Below are positions 5,062 to 13,010 of a stretch of DNA of 13,010 nt, piece after piece. The first letter of the stretch is position 1; each line of letters begins with the position of its first letter. Source of the stretch: an uncultured Thalassospira sp. (lineage in GTDB: Bacteria > Pseudomonadota > Alphaproteobacteria > Rhodospirillales_A > Thalassospiraceae); assembly GCA_946885765.1 (NCBI GenBank), contig CAMPHD010000054.1, forward strand, positions 1 through 13,010. Direction: 5' to 3'. The notes under the pieces are model-generated. The model ran no database searches. It was not told where the DNA came from and saw nothing but the letters and a program-made list of their open reading frames with translations. The position numbers and the translations under genes are program-made.

Positions 5062-8000
5062 CTAGCTGGTACTTCCTTCAATCTCGCCCTTGTCGGGAAT
5101 GCTTTCCGCAGATCGCAACTGGCTTTGCAGTTTCTTGCCACCATCGGCACGTGCGGACACCAGCGGCGCCAGCAGAAGGTAAAGCACCGGCGTCAGGAAC
5201 AGGGTAAAGACCGTCGCGAAACCAAGACCACCAAACACCACCCAGCCAATCGCGGCGCGTGCCTCGGCACCGGCACCGGAACCAAGAACCAGCGGCAACC
5301 CGCCCAGTACGGTTGAAATCATCGTCATCATGATCGGGCGCAAACGGATCATCGCTGCATCATGCACGGCTTCGCGCACGGATTTACCCGCATCGCGCAA
5401 CTGATCGGCAAATTCGACAACCAGAATGCCGTTCTTGGCCATAAGCCCCACCAGCATCACCAACCCGATCTGGCTATAGATATTGATCGATGTCCCGCTA
5501 AGACCCAGCGCATAAATCGCCGCCGCCAACCCGAACGGAACGGTCAGAACCACAACCAGTGCCGACATGAAACTTTCAAACTGCGCGGCAAGGACCAGAA
5601 GCACCACAAGTACCGCAATCAGGAAGGTGATCTGCACATCATGCGATGTTTCGCCAAGTGTCGCCGCATCGCCAAGGAACAAAACCCCGACACCGGGCGG
5701 CAGAACCTGATCGGCAACTTCGTCAATATCCTCTACCGCCTGCTGGAGAGTATAATCAGGCGCAAGATTACCCGAAATCTTGACTGCACGTTGCTGTCCT
5801 TCTCGCTCAAGCTCGGAAGCAACCGCTTCTTCATTCAGGCTGATCACCGATGACAAAGGAAGAATTCGCCCGTCACTATTACTGACAAACAGATTTTCCA
5901 GATCGGAAGGATCATTGATGCTGCCGACACTGCTCCGGAGTTTTATAGGGATGTTTTCGTCATCAACCGTAATCTCGGTAACTTCGTATCCTTCGATCAT
6001 GGTGCGAAGTGTCGTATCAAGGCTTTCGATTGGAATGCCAAGGTCAAAGGCCCGCTGCCGGTCAATATTCACCAGCAATTGCGGCTGGGTCGTCTGGTAT
6101 GAAACCCGAAGATCGATAAACTGGGGATAATTTGCTTCGAGTTCCCGCTGAAGATCGCGCGCATTGGCCGCCAATGTCCGGTAATTTGTTCCGGTAAGAG
6201 CAAATTCAAACGCTTCACCGGAACCACCGCGCAACCCCAGACTGTTGGGTTGATAGACAAAGGCCTGAACACCAGGCAACGCATCAAGACTGCCCTTAAC
6301 AGAATCGCTTATATCCTGCTGACTGCGGCTGCGCTGATCCCATGGCACAAGAGGGGCAATTACAAGAGCACGGTTCGGGTCCCACAAGCCGACAATGGTA
6401 TAAATGCTGGAGGCATCGCCGGATTCCACGATCGGCCGCAGAATGTTTTCCACAGTTTCGACCTGCCGATCCATATAATCGATCCCGACCCCGTCCGGCC
6501 CGCGAAGAGATACCAGAATCCGCCCGCGATCTTCATCAGGCAACAGTTCCTGTGTCACGGTATTATATACGCCAAACGCAATCACACCGGAAAATATCGA
6601 TGCAATCAGCGTAATCACCGGGAACCGCAATACCCATTCAAGAATATGCTTGTAAATACCCGAACAGAAATAGCCGATCCGTTCGAGAAAATTGGGCTCG
6701 GCATTCTGATCGCCATCATGCGGATCAATATGCTTGAGCCGCGACGCCAGCATCGGACAAAGGGAGAGCGCCACGAATGAAGATACCGCGACCGAAAAAG
6801 CCAAAACAAAACCAAACTCCCGAAACAGGCGTCCGGCTGTACTTGGCAAGAAGGAAATCGGAACGAATACCGATACCAGCGTCAATGTCGTTGCGATGAC
6901 GGCAAAAAACACCTGACGTGTCCCAAGGACAGCCGCCGCCATCGAACCGAGCCCCTGATGGCGGCGGCGCTGGATATTTTCCAGAACCACAATCGCATCA
7001 TCAACAATCATCCCGGTCGCCAGAACAAGTGCCAGCAGCGTCAGGATATTGATCGAGAACCCCATCATCCAGATGGCCGCAACTGTACCAACAAGGGCAA
7101 TAGGGATCGTGACTGTCGGGATCAGGGTCGCTGTAAAGGATCGCAGGAAAAGATACAAAACTGCAATCACGATAATGATCGCCAGCGCCAGACTGCTCAG
7201 CACTTCCCAAAGAGCACCTTCAATAAACACGGCATCATCGGAATTTACAAAAACATCAATGTCGTCGAGCTGTTTGTTAAGCTGTTCTGCAACGGCGCGA
7301 ATCCCGTCCGAAATGGCAATCGTGTTCGACTGCGCCTGCCTGACGACGCCAAGCCCGATCACAGTCCGGCCATCAAGACGCACATAGGACGTCGCATCAT
7401 CCGGCCCGTAATAGACATCCGCCACATCGCCCAAACGGACCTGATTGCGGATGAACATCTGTTTGACGTCTTCAACCTCCCATACCGACGCATCGGCACG
7501 GACAAATAGCTTCTGATCGCTGGAATCAAAGCTGCCCGCAGGGATATCGAACTTGGCGGTTTTCAAAACATCCGCAACGTCCTGAACCGAAAACCCGTAA
7601 CTGGCCAGTCGCAAGGGATCGACCCGGATATGGAGAACTTTTTCACGTTCGCCATTGATCGTGATTTCGGCAACACCGGGCACCGAAAGCAGCGCCGGGC
7701 TGATCTGATCATCAACGATATTGGCAAGCTCTTCCTCGGTCAGGCGATTGCTGACAACCGCCAGGCGCATGATCGCACTCGCATCGGCATCTGCCTTGAC
7801 CACACGAACATCCTCGACCTCGTCAGGCAGGCTGCGACCAGCCCGGCTAACGGCTTCGCGAATATCGTTGGCGGCATCATTGATTTCCATATCGGGATAG
7901 AATTCAACGCGAACCCGTGAACTGCCTTCCTCGCTGTTTGAACTGATGCGTTTCACACCACTGACCCGCGAGGCAGCCCCTTCGAGGATACTGGTAACCT

Positions 8001-8202
8001 CGGCATCCACGGTTTCTGGCGACGCACCGTCATAGGTGGCATAGACCGAGACAATCGGTTGATCCACATTGGGCAATTCGCGAATTTCAACGCCCAGCAT
8101 GGCCGCAAGACCCGCCAGAATGATCAGAAGCGATACCACCGAAATAAGAACCGGCCGACGAATACTGAGCGAGGCAAGGTCGTTCTGATTTTCGTCCTGC
8201 AT
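5062..8202 (-). CDS. RND-family (HAE1) multidrug efflux inner-membrane transporter
   Basis: Proton-driven drug exporter of 1046 residues, the usual length for AcrB/MexB relatives. Order: first membrane helix about 15-37, a large periplasmic domain to about 335, helices 2-6 (about 336-487), helix 7 (about 530-548), second periplasmic domain to about 855 and the last helices to about 1015. The proton-relay residues are present: paired D401-D402 in TM4 (GMIVDDAIVVLENI) and K923 in TM10 (GLMAKNGILVVEFA), matching D407/D408/K940 of AcrB. These acidic pairs favour drug over metal export. The start at 8202 is chosen because GAAGGG lies before it and it sits one base after the adaptor stop (TAA-C-ATG); an upstream ATG at 8277 would overlap the adaptor by 74 bases. 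The C-terminal tail from about 1018 is soluble and charged. Confidence 0.96.
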   Translation of the reverse strand: MQDENQNDLASLSIRRPVLISVVSLLIILAGLAAMLGVEIRELPNVDQPIVSVYATYDGASPETVDAEVTSILEGAASRVSGVKRISSNSEEGSSRVRVEFYPDMEINDAANDIREAVSRAGRSLPDEVEDVRVVKADADASAIMRLAVVSNRLTEEELANIVDDQISPALLSVPGVAEITINGEREKVLHIRVDPLRLASYGFSVQDVADVLKTAKFDIPAGSFDSSDQKLFVRADASVWEVEDVKQMFIRNQVRLGDVADVYYGPDDATSYVRLDGRTVIGLGVVRQAQSNTIAISDGIRAVAEQLNKQLDDIDVFVNSDDAVFIEGALWEVLSSLALAIIIVIAVLYLFLRSFTATLIPTVTIPIALVGTVAAIWMMGFSINILTLLALVLATGMIVDDAIVVLENIQRRRHQGLGSMAAAVLGTRQVFFAVIATTLTLVSVFVPISFLPSTAGRLFREFGFVLAFSVAVSSFVALSLCPMLASRLKHIDPHDGDQNAEPNFLERIGYFCSGIYKHILEWVLRFPVITLIASIFSGVIAFGVYNTVTQELLPDEDRGRILVSLRGPDGVGIDYMDRQVETVENILRPIVESGDASSIYTIVGLWDPNRALVIAPLVPWDQRSRSQQDISDSVKGSLDALPGVQAFVYQPNSLGLRGGSGEAFEFALTGTNYRTLAANARDLQRELEANYPQFIDLRVSYQTTQPQLLVNIDRQRAFDLGIPIESLDTTLRTMIEGYEVTEITVDDENIPIKLRSSVGSINDPSDLENLFVSNSDGRILPLSSVISLNEEAVASELEREGQQRAVKISGNLAPDYTLQQAVEDIDEVADQVLPPGVGVLFLGDAATLGETSHDVQITFLIAVLVVLLVLAAQFESFMSALVVVLTVPFGLAAAIYALGLSGTSINIYSQIGLVMLVGLMAKNGILVVEFADQLRDAGKSVREAVHDAAMIRLRPIMMTMISTVLGGLPLVLGSGAGAEARAAIGWVVFGGLGFATVFTLFLTPVLYLLLAPLVSARADGGKKLQSQLRSAESIPDKGEIEGSTS

Positions 8203-8203
8203 G

Positions 8204-9337
8204 TTACGACCCTTCGCCGGTGCCGTTGCGCTGGGCAACACCGGTTTCATCGCCGCCGCGGATAGTTGCCGCAACATCGCGGCCCGGCCTCAGGCGAAGC
8301 ACGCCTTCAACCACCACCAGATCACCCTTGGCAATCGGCCCGTCAAGCAGGATGCGCCCCTGCGTCCTTTTCACGACGCGAACCGGGACACGTTCGACCT
8401 TGTCATCCTTGATCCGCCAGACATAGGTGCCGCCATCCCCCCACAGAACCGAAATTTCCGGGACCGAGGGATAAGTCTGGCCTTCGATATCGACATAAAC
8501 CGCAAAGGACATCCCCGAAAGAAGACGCCCGGTCGGGTTCGGGATGCGCGCGCGCACCCTGAATGTCCGGCTTTCGGGATCGATACGGCTGGCGATTGAA
8601 TCAACCGTCCCCTCAAACCATTCCCCCGGCAGGCTCCAGGTTTCAACCCGAAGCGACTGACCGATCTTCACATTGTCAAACCGGGTTTCGGAAACTTCAA
8701 AATCAACCAGAACACTTTCGACGTTATCAAGCGTCGAAATCACGGTCGAACTGTCAACGCGGTCGCCCGGTTCGACCTGCGGAATACCGACAATCCCGTC
8801 AAACGGCGCAAGAATGGTCCGGTCGGCAAGGTCAACCTCGGCCTGATCCAGCCGGATGCGCGCCTCGGCAAGGGCGGTGCGTGCCGCATCCACCTCGCTT
8901 GCCGATACCGCGCCAAGCGGACGGGCCTGCTCGTACCGGTCCAGAAGCTGGCTTGCATCCTTGACCTGCACCGATGCCAGATCACGCGCCAGCCGTTCCC
9001 GATCCGAATCAAGGATCAAAAGAACTTGCCCGCGCGATACCTTTTCACCAGCATGAAACAGAACATCACTGACTTCACCCGAAACCGCCGGATAAATCGA
9101 AACGCCCAGTGTCGACCGACCGGTTCCGACGGCCTCGACAACGGTTTTTTCTTCCATGATGCTGGCATATTCGGCGATCACCGGCAGGGCGGGATTTCCC
9201 GAACGGCTGGCGCTATCGGTCCCGGCAACGCTTCCTGCCCCGACAAAAGGCAACATTCCCCTGTCATAGGCAAACCAGCCGCCACCGGCCACGGCAATAA
9301 CCAACAGAAATACAACTAGCCTACCTGTGCGCGACAT
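8204..9337 (-). CDS. RND efflux periplasmic adaptor (membrane fusion protein)
   Basis: Links the RND pump to the outer-membrane channel. With this start it has 377 residues: a basic N-terminus, one anchoring membrane helix (7-24), a lipoyl-like half motif SGEVSDVLFHAGEKVSRGQ (86-104), a coiled-coil hairpin of about 110-170 and the return lipoyl half ILAPFDGIVGIPQVEPGDRV (175-194). Beta-barrel and membrane-proximal domains follow (about 205-360). The lack of a lipobox suggests it is anchored by the helix. An ATG at 9379 would add 14 residues; neither start has a good Shine-Dalgarno sequence. I prefer 9337 because the basic stretch and helix then begin at once. It is first in the operon, with a possible extended -10 promoter near 9447-9455 and a palindrome at 9394-9409 in the leader. 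Confidence 0.92.
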   Translation of the reverse strand: MSRTGRLVVFLLVIAVAGGGWFAYDRGMLPFVGAGSVAGTDSASRSGNPALPVIAEYASIMEEKTVVEAVGTGRSTLGVSIYPAVSGEVSDVLFHAGEKVSRGQVLLILDSDRERLARDLASVQVKDASQLLDRYEQARPLGAVSASEVDAARTALAEARIRLDQAEVDLADRTILAPFDGIVGIPQVEPGDRVDSSTVISTLDNVESVLVDFEVSETRFDNVKIGQSLRVETWSLPGEWFEGTVDSIASRIDPESRTFRVRARIPNPTGRLLSGMSFAVYVDIEGQTYPSVPEISVLWGDGGTYVWRIKDDKVERVPVRVVKRTQGRILLDGPIAKGDLVVVEGVLRLRPGRDVAATIRGGDETGVAQRNGTGEGS

Positions 9338-9393
9338 CAAATGTCCGTTCTTGTGTGTTCTGGAATCATGCAAAGACATCGCTGAAAATGTCT

Positions 9394-9409
9394 TATTGTC
9401 AATACAATA
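9394..9409. promoter_or_regulatory. 16-bp palindrome in the leader of the efflux operon
   Basis: TATTGT-CAAT-ACAATA has perfect 6-bp arms. On the minus strand it includes a TTGACA hexamer (9402-9397), but no good -10 follows at 16-18 bp. It lies between the candidate promoter at 9447-9455 and either possible adaptor start. The size suits a TetR- or MarR-type repressor, but no such gene is in the window, so the binder would be encoded elsewhere. Confidence 0.4.
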
Positions 9410-9446
9410 GACCTTACGTCAGTTCCCCGTAGGCAGCGACCGGAAA

Positions 9447-9455
9447 ATTGTATCA
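9447..9455 (-). promoter_or_regulatory. candidate extended -10 promoter of the efflux operon
   Basis: On the minus strand TGATACAAT is a near-perfect extended -10 element (TGn followed by TACAAT). The -35 region is weak, as is common for extended -10 promoters. Transcription would start near 9440, giving a leader of about 100 bases before the adaptor start at 9337. Confidence 0.4.
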
Positions 9456-9532
9456 GAAATGTCGCAACTTGTACTTATCAGGTAATAGGCAGATTTGCCC
9501 TGTCCGGATCACTTTCCCCCCGCCAAAAGGAC

Positions 9533-9560
9533 AAAAGCCCATGCAATCCTGCACGGGCTT
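9533..9560 (-). terminator. rho-independent terminator of the chemoreceptor gene
   Basis: On the minus strand AAGCCCGTGCA (9560-9550) pairs with TGCATGGGCTT (9545-9535): eleven pairs including one G-U, with loop GGAT. It is followed by TTTT (9536-9533). It begins 54 bp past the chemoreceptor stop codon and separates that gene from the efflux operon promoter. Confidence 0.78.
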
Positions 9561-9613
9561 CTGGCTGATTGAATTGTGTGACCCGTTATCCGAAACGGCA
9601 AAAACCGGACAGA

Positions 9614-11713
9614 TCAGGCTGCCCCGCGAATATATTGCGCCGGGAAATCGACAAGATTGGACGCCTCGTCCATCTCGTCGTCATCCGTATCAGAACGGCT
9701 TTCATCGCTGGCCGCAGATTCCACCGCCCGGTCAAGCGATCCCGAAAGTTCCGTCACATCACGATCAACCTCATCGGCCCGGCGCGTCAGATCGATGCTC
9801 AGCTTCCGCGTCACCTCGATATCGCGCGATACCTCGTGGATGGCGTTGCTGACATGAAGGGCTGCATCACTGGCCGATGCAATCGCAAGACTGATTTCCT
9901 CGGTTTCGCGGCGCTGATGTTCAACATCACCTGCCACTTCTTCGGAAATGGCCATCATGTCGCGCACCGTCACGCCAACATCTTCCATCGACCGGACGCA
10001 ACGGTCCGTCACATTGCCCATCGCACTGACATGGGCCGTGATCTGTTCGGTCGCCTGTGCCGTCTGCCCGGCAAGATTCTTGACCTCGGCCGCGACCACG
10101 GCAAAACCTTTACCGGCTTCGCCCGCGCGTGCGGCCTCAATGGTCGCGTTAAGCGCCAGAAGGTTGGTCTGCCCCGCAATACCGCGGATCAGATCGACAA
10201 TCTGTTCGATACTGGTCGCCACTTCGCGAAGGTCATCGACCGCCTCGGCGGATTGCTGTGTGGAACCCACCGCATTCTGGGCAATCGAACGCTGACGGTC
10301 GACACGGTTGGCAATCGAACCAATGGCATCCGAAAGGCGCGTTGCCGCCTCGCTGATCGAATGGGCGTGCGACTGGCTTTGCGTGGCCGCACTGGTTGCC
10401 ATTTCGGTCTGGCCTGTCACACGTTCGGCGGCGGCAGCCACTTCGCCAACCGCTTCGCGCATCCGGGTCACCTGATGGGTAACCGACTGCACAAGCCCTG
10501 CGGTTTCACCCTCGATGGTTTCGGCCATCGCACCCAGCGACGCGCGGCGCTTTTCTTCTTCCTCGCGCTGAAGGGCGATGCGTTCTTCAGCCATCTGTTC
10601 GATCTTCAGCGCATTTTCACGGAAAATCGCGACCGTCCGCGACATCGCGCCAAATTCATCGCCCCGCTTGAAATCGACCAGATCAATATCGGTATTGTTT
10701 TCACTTAACCGCGTCATATCACCATTCACACGACGCAGCGGACGCAGGATGCTAAGCGCAATCGCAATCGCCAGACCAAAGGCAATCAGCGCCCCGATCC
10801 CGGCGACAAGCATATTGGTCATCGCTTTGTTTTCAGACTCGCTATGTGCCGCCTCGACCAGTGTATTCTGACCCGCAACCGCTTCCTCGCGGATATTCTG
10901 GGTGATGGTCTGAACTTCTCGAACCGCTGATTTGAAATCATCCATCGATTGACGGAACCCGCCGATTGACCCTTCAAGCTGGTTCGCCCCCTGTTTCAGA
11001 AGGTCGTTGTCGCGGATCGCATAGGAAAACAGCTTCTTGTCCGCGCGTTTCAGACCCTCGACCGAATTTTTGATTTCTTCCTGAAGATCGGTCAAAGCCG
11101 AGGTCTGCACACGTGACGCATCGAGTGATTCCGGTGTTCTCAGAATGGCATATTGCAAGCTGTTTACGATGGCACTCAGGTTTGCCGCCCCAAGTGTGTC
11201 GGCATATTTTTCAGCCAATGCAGGATCTCGCTTGGTGATGAAATCAACCAGTTCGCCCGCCGATTTTCCCAACTGATGCGCACCAAGCAACATGGTATCG
11301 GACGCCGCCGTCAGGTTTTCTGCCCGCAGGACAAGCGGCTCAAGGGTGGCGATATATTCCGCATTAAGGCTCTCAAGGGCATCTGCCTTTGCGCTGTCAC
11401 CCTCGGCACGAAGCTGATTGACCAAGGCCGCACCGCTGGCCTCCGCACTTTCGCGGATGGTCGAAATACCCTCGCGATCCATCGGGTCAACCGTCTGCGC
11501 AAACAGCAGAACCTGGTTCGACAGGCGTTCAAGTTTCAGGGCATATTCGTTTGCAAGCCCGACAAGCTGGGTGCTTTTTGCAATACGATCAGCATGTCCG
11601 CCAAAGCCCAGCAGATACCAGGATGACAGGGCGCTTAACCCCATCAGCATGACGACAAGCACAAGAAAGCCCGCAAAAATGCGATAGCCAATGCGAATAC
11701 GGTCGAGAAACAT
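9614..11713 (-). CDS. methyl-accepting chemotaxis protein
   Basis: Membrane chemoreceptor of 699 residues that signals through CheA/CheW. Residues 11-34 and 300-323 are membrane helices flanking a periplasmic sensor of about 265 mostly helical residues. Its length and the two-bundle look suggest a helical bimodular (HBM) ligand domain of the McpS kind, but this is a guess. HAMP lies at about 324-377. The cytoplasmic coiled coil follows, with the hairpin tip at about 508-546: IRGIAGQTNLLALNATIEAA then R-A-G-E-A-G-K-GFAVVAAEV. The tail after 667 is acidic (SDESRSDTDDDEMDE) and no NWxxF CheR-tether motif is present at the end. The ATG at 11713 has GGAG six bases upstream, partly in a small hairpin. 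It is a single-gene unit with its own terminator. Confidence 0.95.
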   Translation of the reverse strand: MFLDRIRIGYRIFAGFLVLVVMLMGLSALSSWYLLGFGGHADRIAKSTQLVGLANEYALKLERLSNQVLLFAQTVDPMDREGISTIRESAEASGAALVNQLRAEGDSAKADALESLNAEYIATLEPLVLRAENLTAASDTMLLGAHQLGKSAGELVDFITKRDPALAEKYADTLGAANLSAIVNSLQYAILRTPESLDASRVQTSALTDLQEEIKNSVEGLKRADKKLFSYAIRDNDLLKQGANQLEGSIGGFRQSMDDFKSAVREVQTITQNIREEAVAGQNTLVEAAHSESENKAMTNMLVAGIGALIAFGLAIAIALSILRPLRRVNGDMTRLSENNTDIDLVDFKRGDEFGAMSRTVAIFRENALKIEQMAEERIALQREEEEKRRASLGAMAETIEGETAGLVQSVTHQVTRMREAVGEVAAAAERVTGQTEMATSAATQSQSHAHSISEAATRLSDAIGSIANRVDRQRSIAQNAVGSTQQSAEAVDDLREVATSIEQIVDLIRGIAGQTNLLALNATIEAARAGEAGKGFAVVAAEVKNLAGQTAQATEQITAHVSAMGNVTDRCVRSMEDVGVTVRDMMAISEEVAGDVEHQRRETEEISLAIASASDAALHVSNAIHEVSRDIEVTRKLSIDLTRRADEVDRDVTELSGSLDRAVESAASDESRSDTDDDEMDEASNLVDFPAQYIRGAA

Positions 11714-11811
11714 GGGATCTCCAATGATCCGGAATGTGAGACATTTCCGCGATCAATAACCCGACTTTCGCGTCGCTTTTGTAACAGTTAGATGAAATCC
11801 CCATTTGTCTA

Positions 11812-11853
11812 TTCGAATTCGCACAGATGAGGACGTTCGAATGTTCATTCGAA
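11812..11853. promoter_or_regulatory. cluster of three TTCGAA palindromes
   Basis: TTCGAA occurs at 11812-11817, 11836-11841 and 11848-11853, spaced 24 and 12 bp. The last two form the larger inverted repeat TTCGAATGTTCATTCGAA (11836-11853), with perfect 8-bp arms around TT. The cluster sits about 100-140 bp upstream of the chemoreceptor start and over 200 bp from the AraC start, so it is placed to control the chemoreceptor. The binding protein is unknown. Confidence 0.5.
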
Positions 11854-12045
11854 TATTTGCTGCGCTGCAAAATAAGCCAACCGAACCCGACCTATACCTT
11901 TGCACAAGCCGACCCTATGCGTATGTCAGAGGCGAAAAACGGCAGAATCCGTGACCTGTTTATCGACTCGCACGTAAAGTACACGCCCCGAAAAACCACC
12001 CGATTAAACAGCAAGAATATGCAAGCCGGATGGTAATCGAGTGAT

Positions 12046-12051
12046 TATACT
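12046..12051 (+). promoter_or_regulatory. candidate -10 element directly before the AraC start codon (leaderless)
   Basis: TATACT ends six bases before the ATG at 12058. Normal -10 spacing puts the transcription start on the A of that ATG, which explains why the gene has no Shine-Dalgarno sequence. The -35 region is poor, consistent with a promoter that needs an activator. Confidence 0.42.
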
Positions 12052-12057
12052 TGCCCC

Positions 12058-12969
12058 ATGGCCAATGCAGTTCGACATAATCCTGCGCACAGCGCCCCGG
12101 CAAATGACCGCCCACCCGGCCGCCATCGGGAAATCGCCCGCCACTGGCGCGCGGCGGACGGTATTGATTTGTTCGAAGCCGACTACAAACGGTTTTCGTT
12201 TCCCAAACACAGCCATGATTATTACGCGTTTGGCACGATCCTGAACGGGGCCGAACAATTCATGACCGGCGGCACCAACTATGTCGCAAAACGCGGTCAG
12301 TTGCTGATGATGAACCCGATGCAGGTCCATGACGGCGGCCCGGCCTGTGATGACGGCTACCAGTATCAGATCATGTTCATCGCACCCGAAATCTTTGGTG
12401 ATCTGGTGGCCGAACTCTCCCCCAACAGCACCGGCCTGCCGTTTTTTGGCAATCATGTGGTCGATGACCCGGAACTGCATCTGCAACTGCAATCCCTGCA
12501 CCGGATGTTTCGCCCGGACCTTAACCAGACGGCAGGCCTGCTCGAACGCGACAGCCAGCTTTTATACAGTGCCGCGCGGCTTGCGCTCCGCCATGCCGAC
12601 GCAGCGCCCTTTTCCTATCAACCTGGTTCCGAAGACAAACGCATCCAGACGGTGATCGACTACATGGCCGATCACCTTGATGCCAACATATCGCTTGATG
12701 AACTGGCCACCCTGACCGGGCTCAGCCGCTTTCATCTGCTGCGCGTTTTTCGCCATGCCACCGGGTTGCCGCCGCACACCTATTTCAATCACATGCGTCT
12801 GCGCCGGGCAAAACGGATGCTGTTTGACGGCTTTGGCATTGCCGATGTCGCGGCTGCCACCGGCTATGCCGATCAAAGCCATCTGAACCGCCATTTCAAA
12901 ACCATGTGGGGTGTCAGCCCCGGCGCCTTCATCGCAGGCCTTGCCCCGGCGGTCAAAAAATCCCGCTAG
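12058..12969 (+). CDS. AraC-family transcriptional regulator with N-terminal cupin sensor
   Basis: Regulator of 303 residues. The N-terminal part (about 36-170) is an AraC-type cupin ligand pocket, with FPKHSHDYYAFGTILNG (48-64), GQLLMMNP (80-87) and VHDGGP (90-95). The C-terminal part (about 195-295) has two helix-turn-helix units: ISLDELATLTGLSRFHLLRVF (211-231) and IADVAAATGYADQSHLNRHF (261-280), then GVSPGAF (285-291). Cupin-AraC proteins of this pattern often sit beside LysE- or EamA-type exporters; the next gene lies outside the window, so this cannot be tested. An in-frame TAA at 12034-12036 and the lack of any alternative start before residue 38 fix the start at 12058. There is no Shine-Dalgarno sequence, but TATACT lies just upstream. 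Effector and targets are unknown. Confidence 0.93.
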   Translation: MANAVRHNPAHSAPANDRPPGRHREIARHWRAADGIDLFEADYKRFSFPKHSHDYYAFGTILNGAEQFMTGGTNYVAKRGQLLMMNPMQVHDGGPACDDGYQYQIMFIAPEIFGDLVAELSPNSTGLPFFGNHVVDDPELHLQLQSLHRMFRPDLNQTAGLLERDSQLLYSAARLALRHADAAPFSYQPGSEDKRIQTVIDYMADHLDANISLDELATLTGLSRFHLLRVFRHATGLPPHTYFNHMRLRRAKRMLFDGFGIADVAAATGYADQSHLNRHFKTMWGVSPGAFIAGLAPAVKKSR

Positions 12970-13010
12970 GCCCTGCTTCACCCGTGAACCGACCCAGACA
13001 CGATTGCGAA

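Larger units (their letters stand above)
11714..12057. other. 344-bp divergent control region between the chemoreceptor and araC-family genes
   Basis: No gene is visible. It holds a GGATC/GATCC repeat around the chemoreceptor ribosome binding site (11715-11730), three TTCGAA palindromes (11812-11853), a GCAAG direct repeat (12011-12025) and a -10-like TATACT (12046-12051) next to the AraC start codon. The stretch 11854-12010 shows no pattern I can interpret. Confidence 0.6.

Noticed and set aside
9569..10708. Long open frame of 379 codons on the plus strand, antisense to the chemoreceptor
   Set aside because: It lies wholly opposite the conserved signalling half of a clear chemotaxis gene, crosses the chemoreceptor terminator region and is rich in His, Arg and Gly as expected of a shadow frame in such coding DNA. 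No family is recognised.

Overview
The window reads as ordinary chromosomal DNA of a moderately GC-rich alphaproteobacterium. The order yggT - DUF167 - folD, the protein sequences and the promoter style fit the Rhodospirillales; a Thalassospira-like marine bacterium is my best guess from memory, not from any search. I see no insertion sequence, tRNA, rRNA, CRISPR array or phage gene.

Layout, left to right. (1) Minus strand, 640 to 1: yggT, a DUF167 remnant that lacks its N-terminal third, and the first 48 codons of folD; the last two overlap as ATGA. (2) Plus strand, 967-1563: tag, a 3-methyladenine DNA glycosylase. (3) Minus strand, 2600-1560: an orphan LacI-family repressor whose stop codon overlaps that of tag tail to tail. 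Its upstream region (2601-2872) carries two near-identical 12-bp operator-like palindromes and a plus-strand terminator that belongs to no visible gene. (4) Minus strand, 3496-2873: an AlkB-type oxidative demethylase. (5) Minus strand, 9337-3609: a complete tripartite drug-efflux operon (periplasmic adaptor, RND pump, NodT-type outer-membrane lipoprotein) with a single base between the genes at each junction. (6) Minus strand, 11713-9614: a methyl-accepting chemotaxis protein with its own terminator. (7) Plus strand, 12058-12969: an AraC-family activator divergent from the chemotaxis gene and apparently leaderless.

How they fit together: Tag and AlkB repair complementary kinds of DNA methylation damage (3-methyladenine by excision; 1-methyladenine and 3-methylcytosine by oxidative demethylation), although they are in separate transcription units. 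The efflux operon carries every part of a tripartite pump but no adjacent dedicated regulator; a 16-bp palindrome lies in its leader region. The chemoreceptor and AraC gene share a 344-bp divergent control region with a cluster of TTCGAA palindromes.

I found no clear new multi-gene system. The most useful leads are the unexplained plus-strand terminator and possible small transcript between the LacI operators, the decapitated DUF167 gene, the TTCGAA operator cluster, and the leaderless AraC start.
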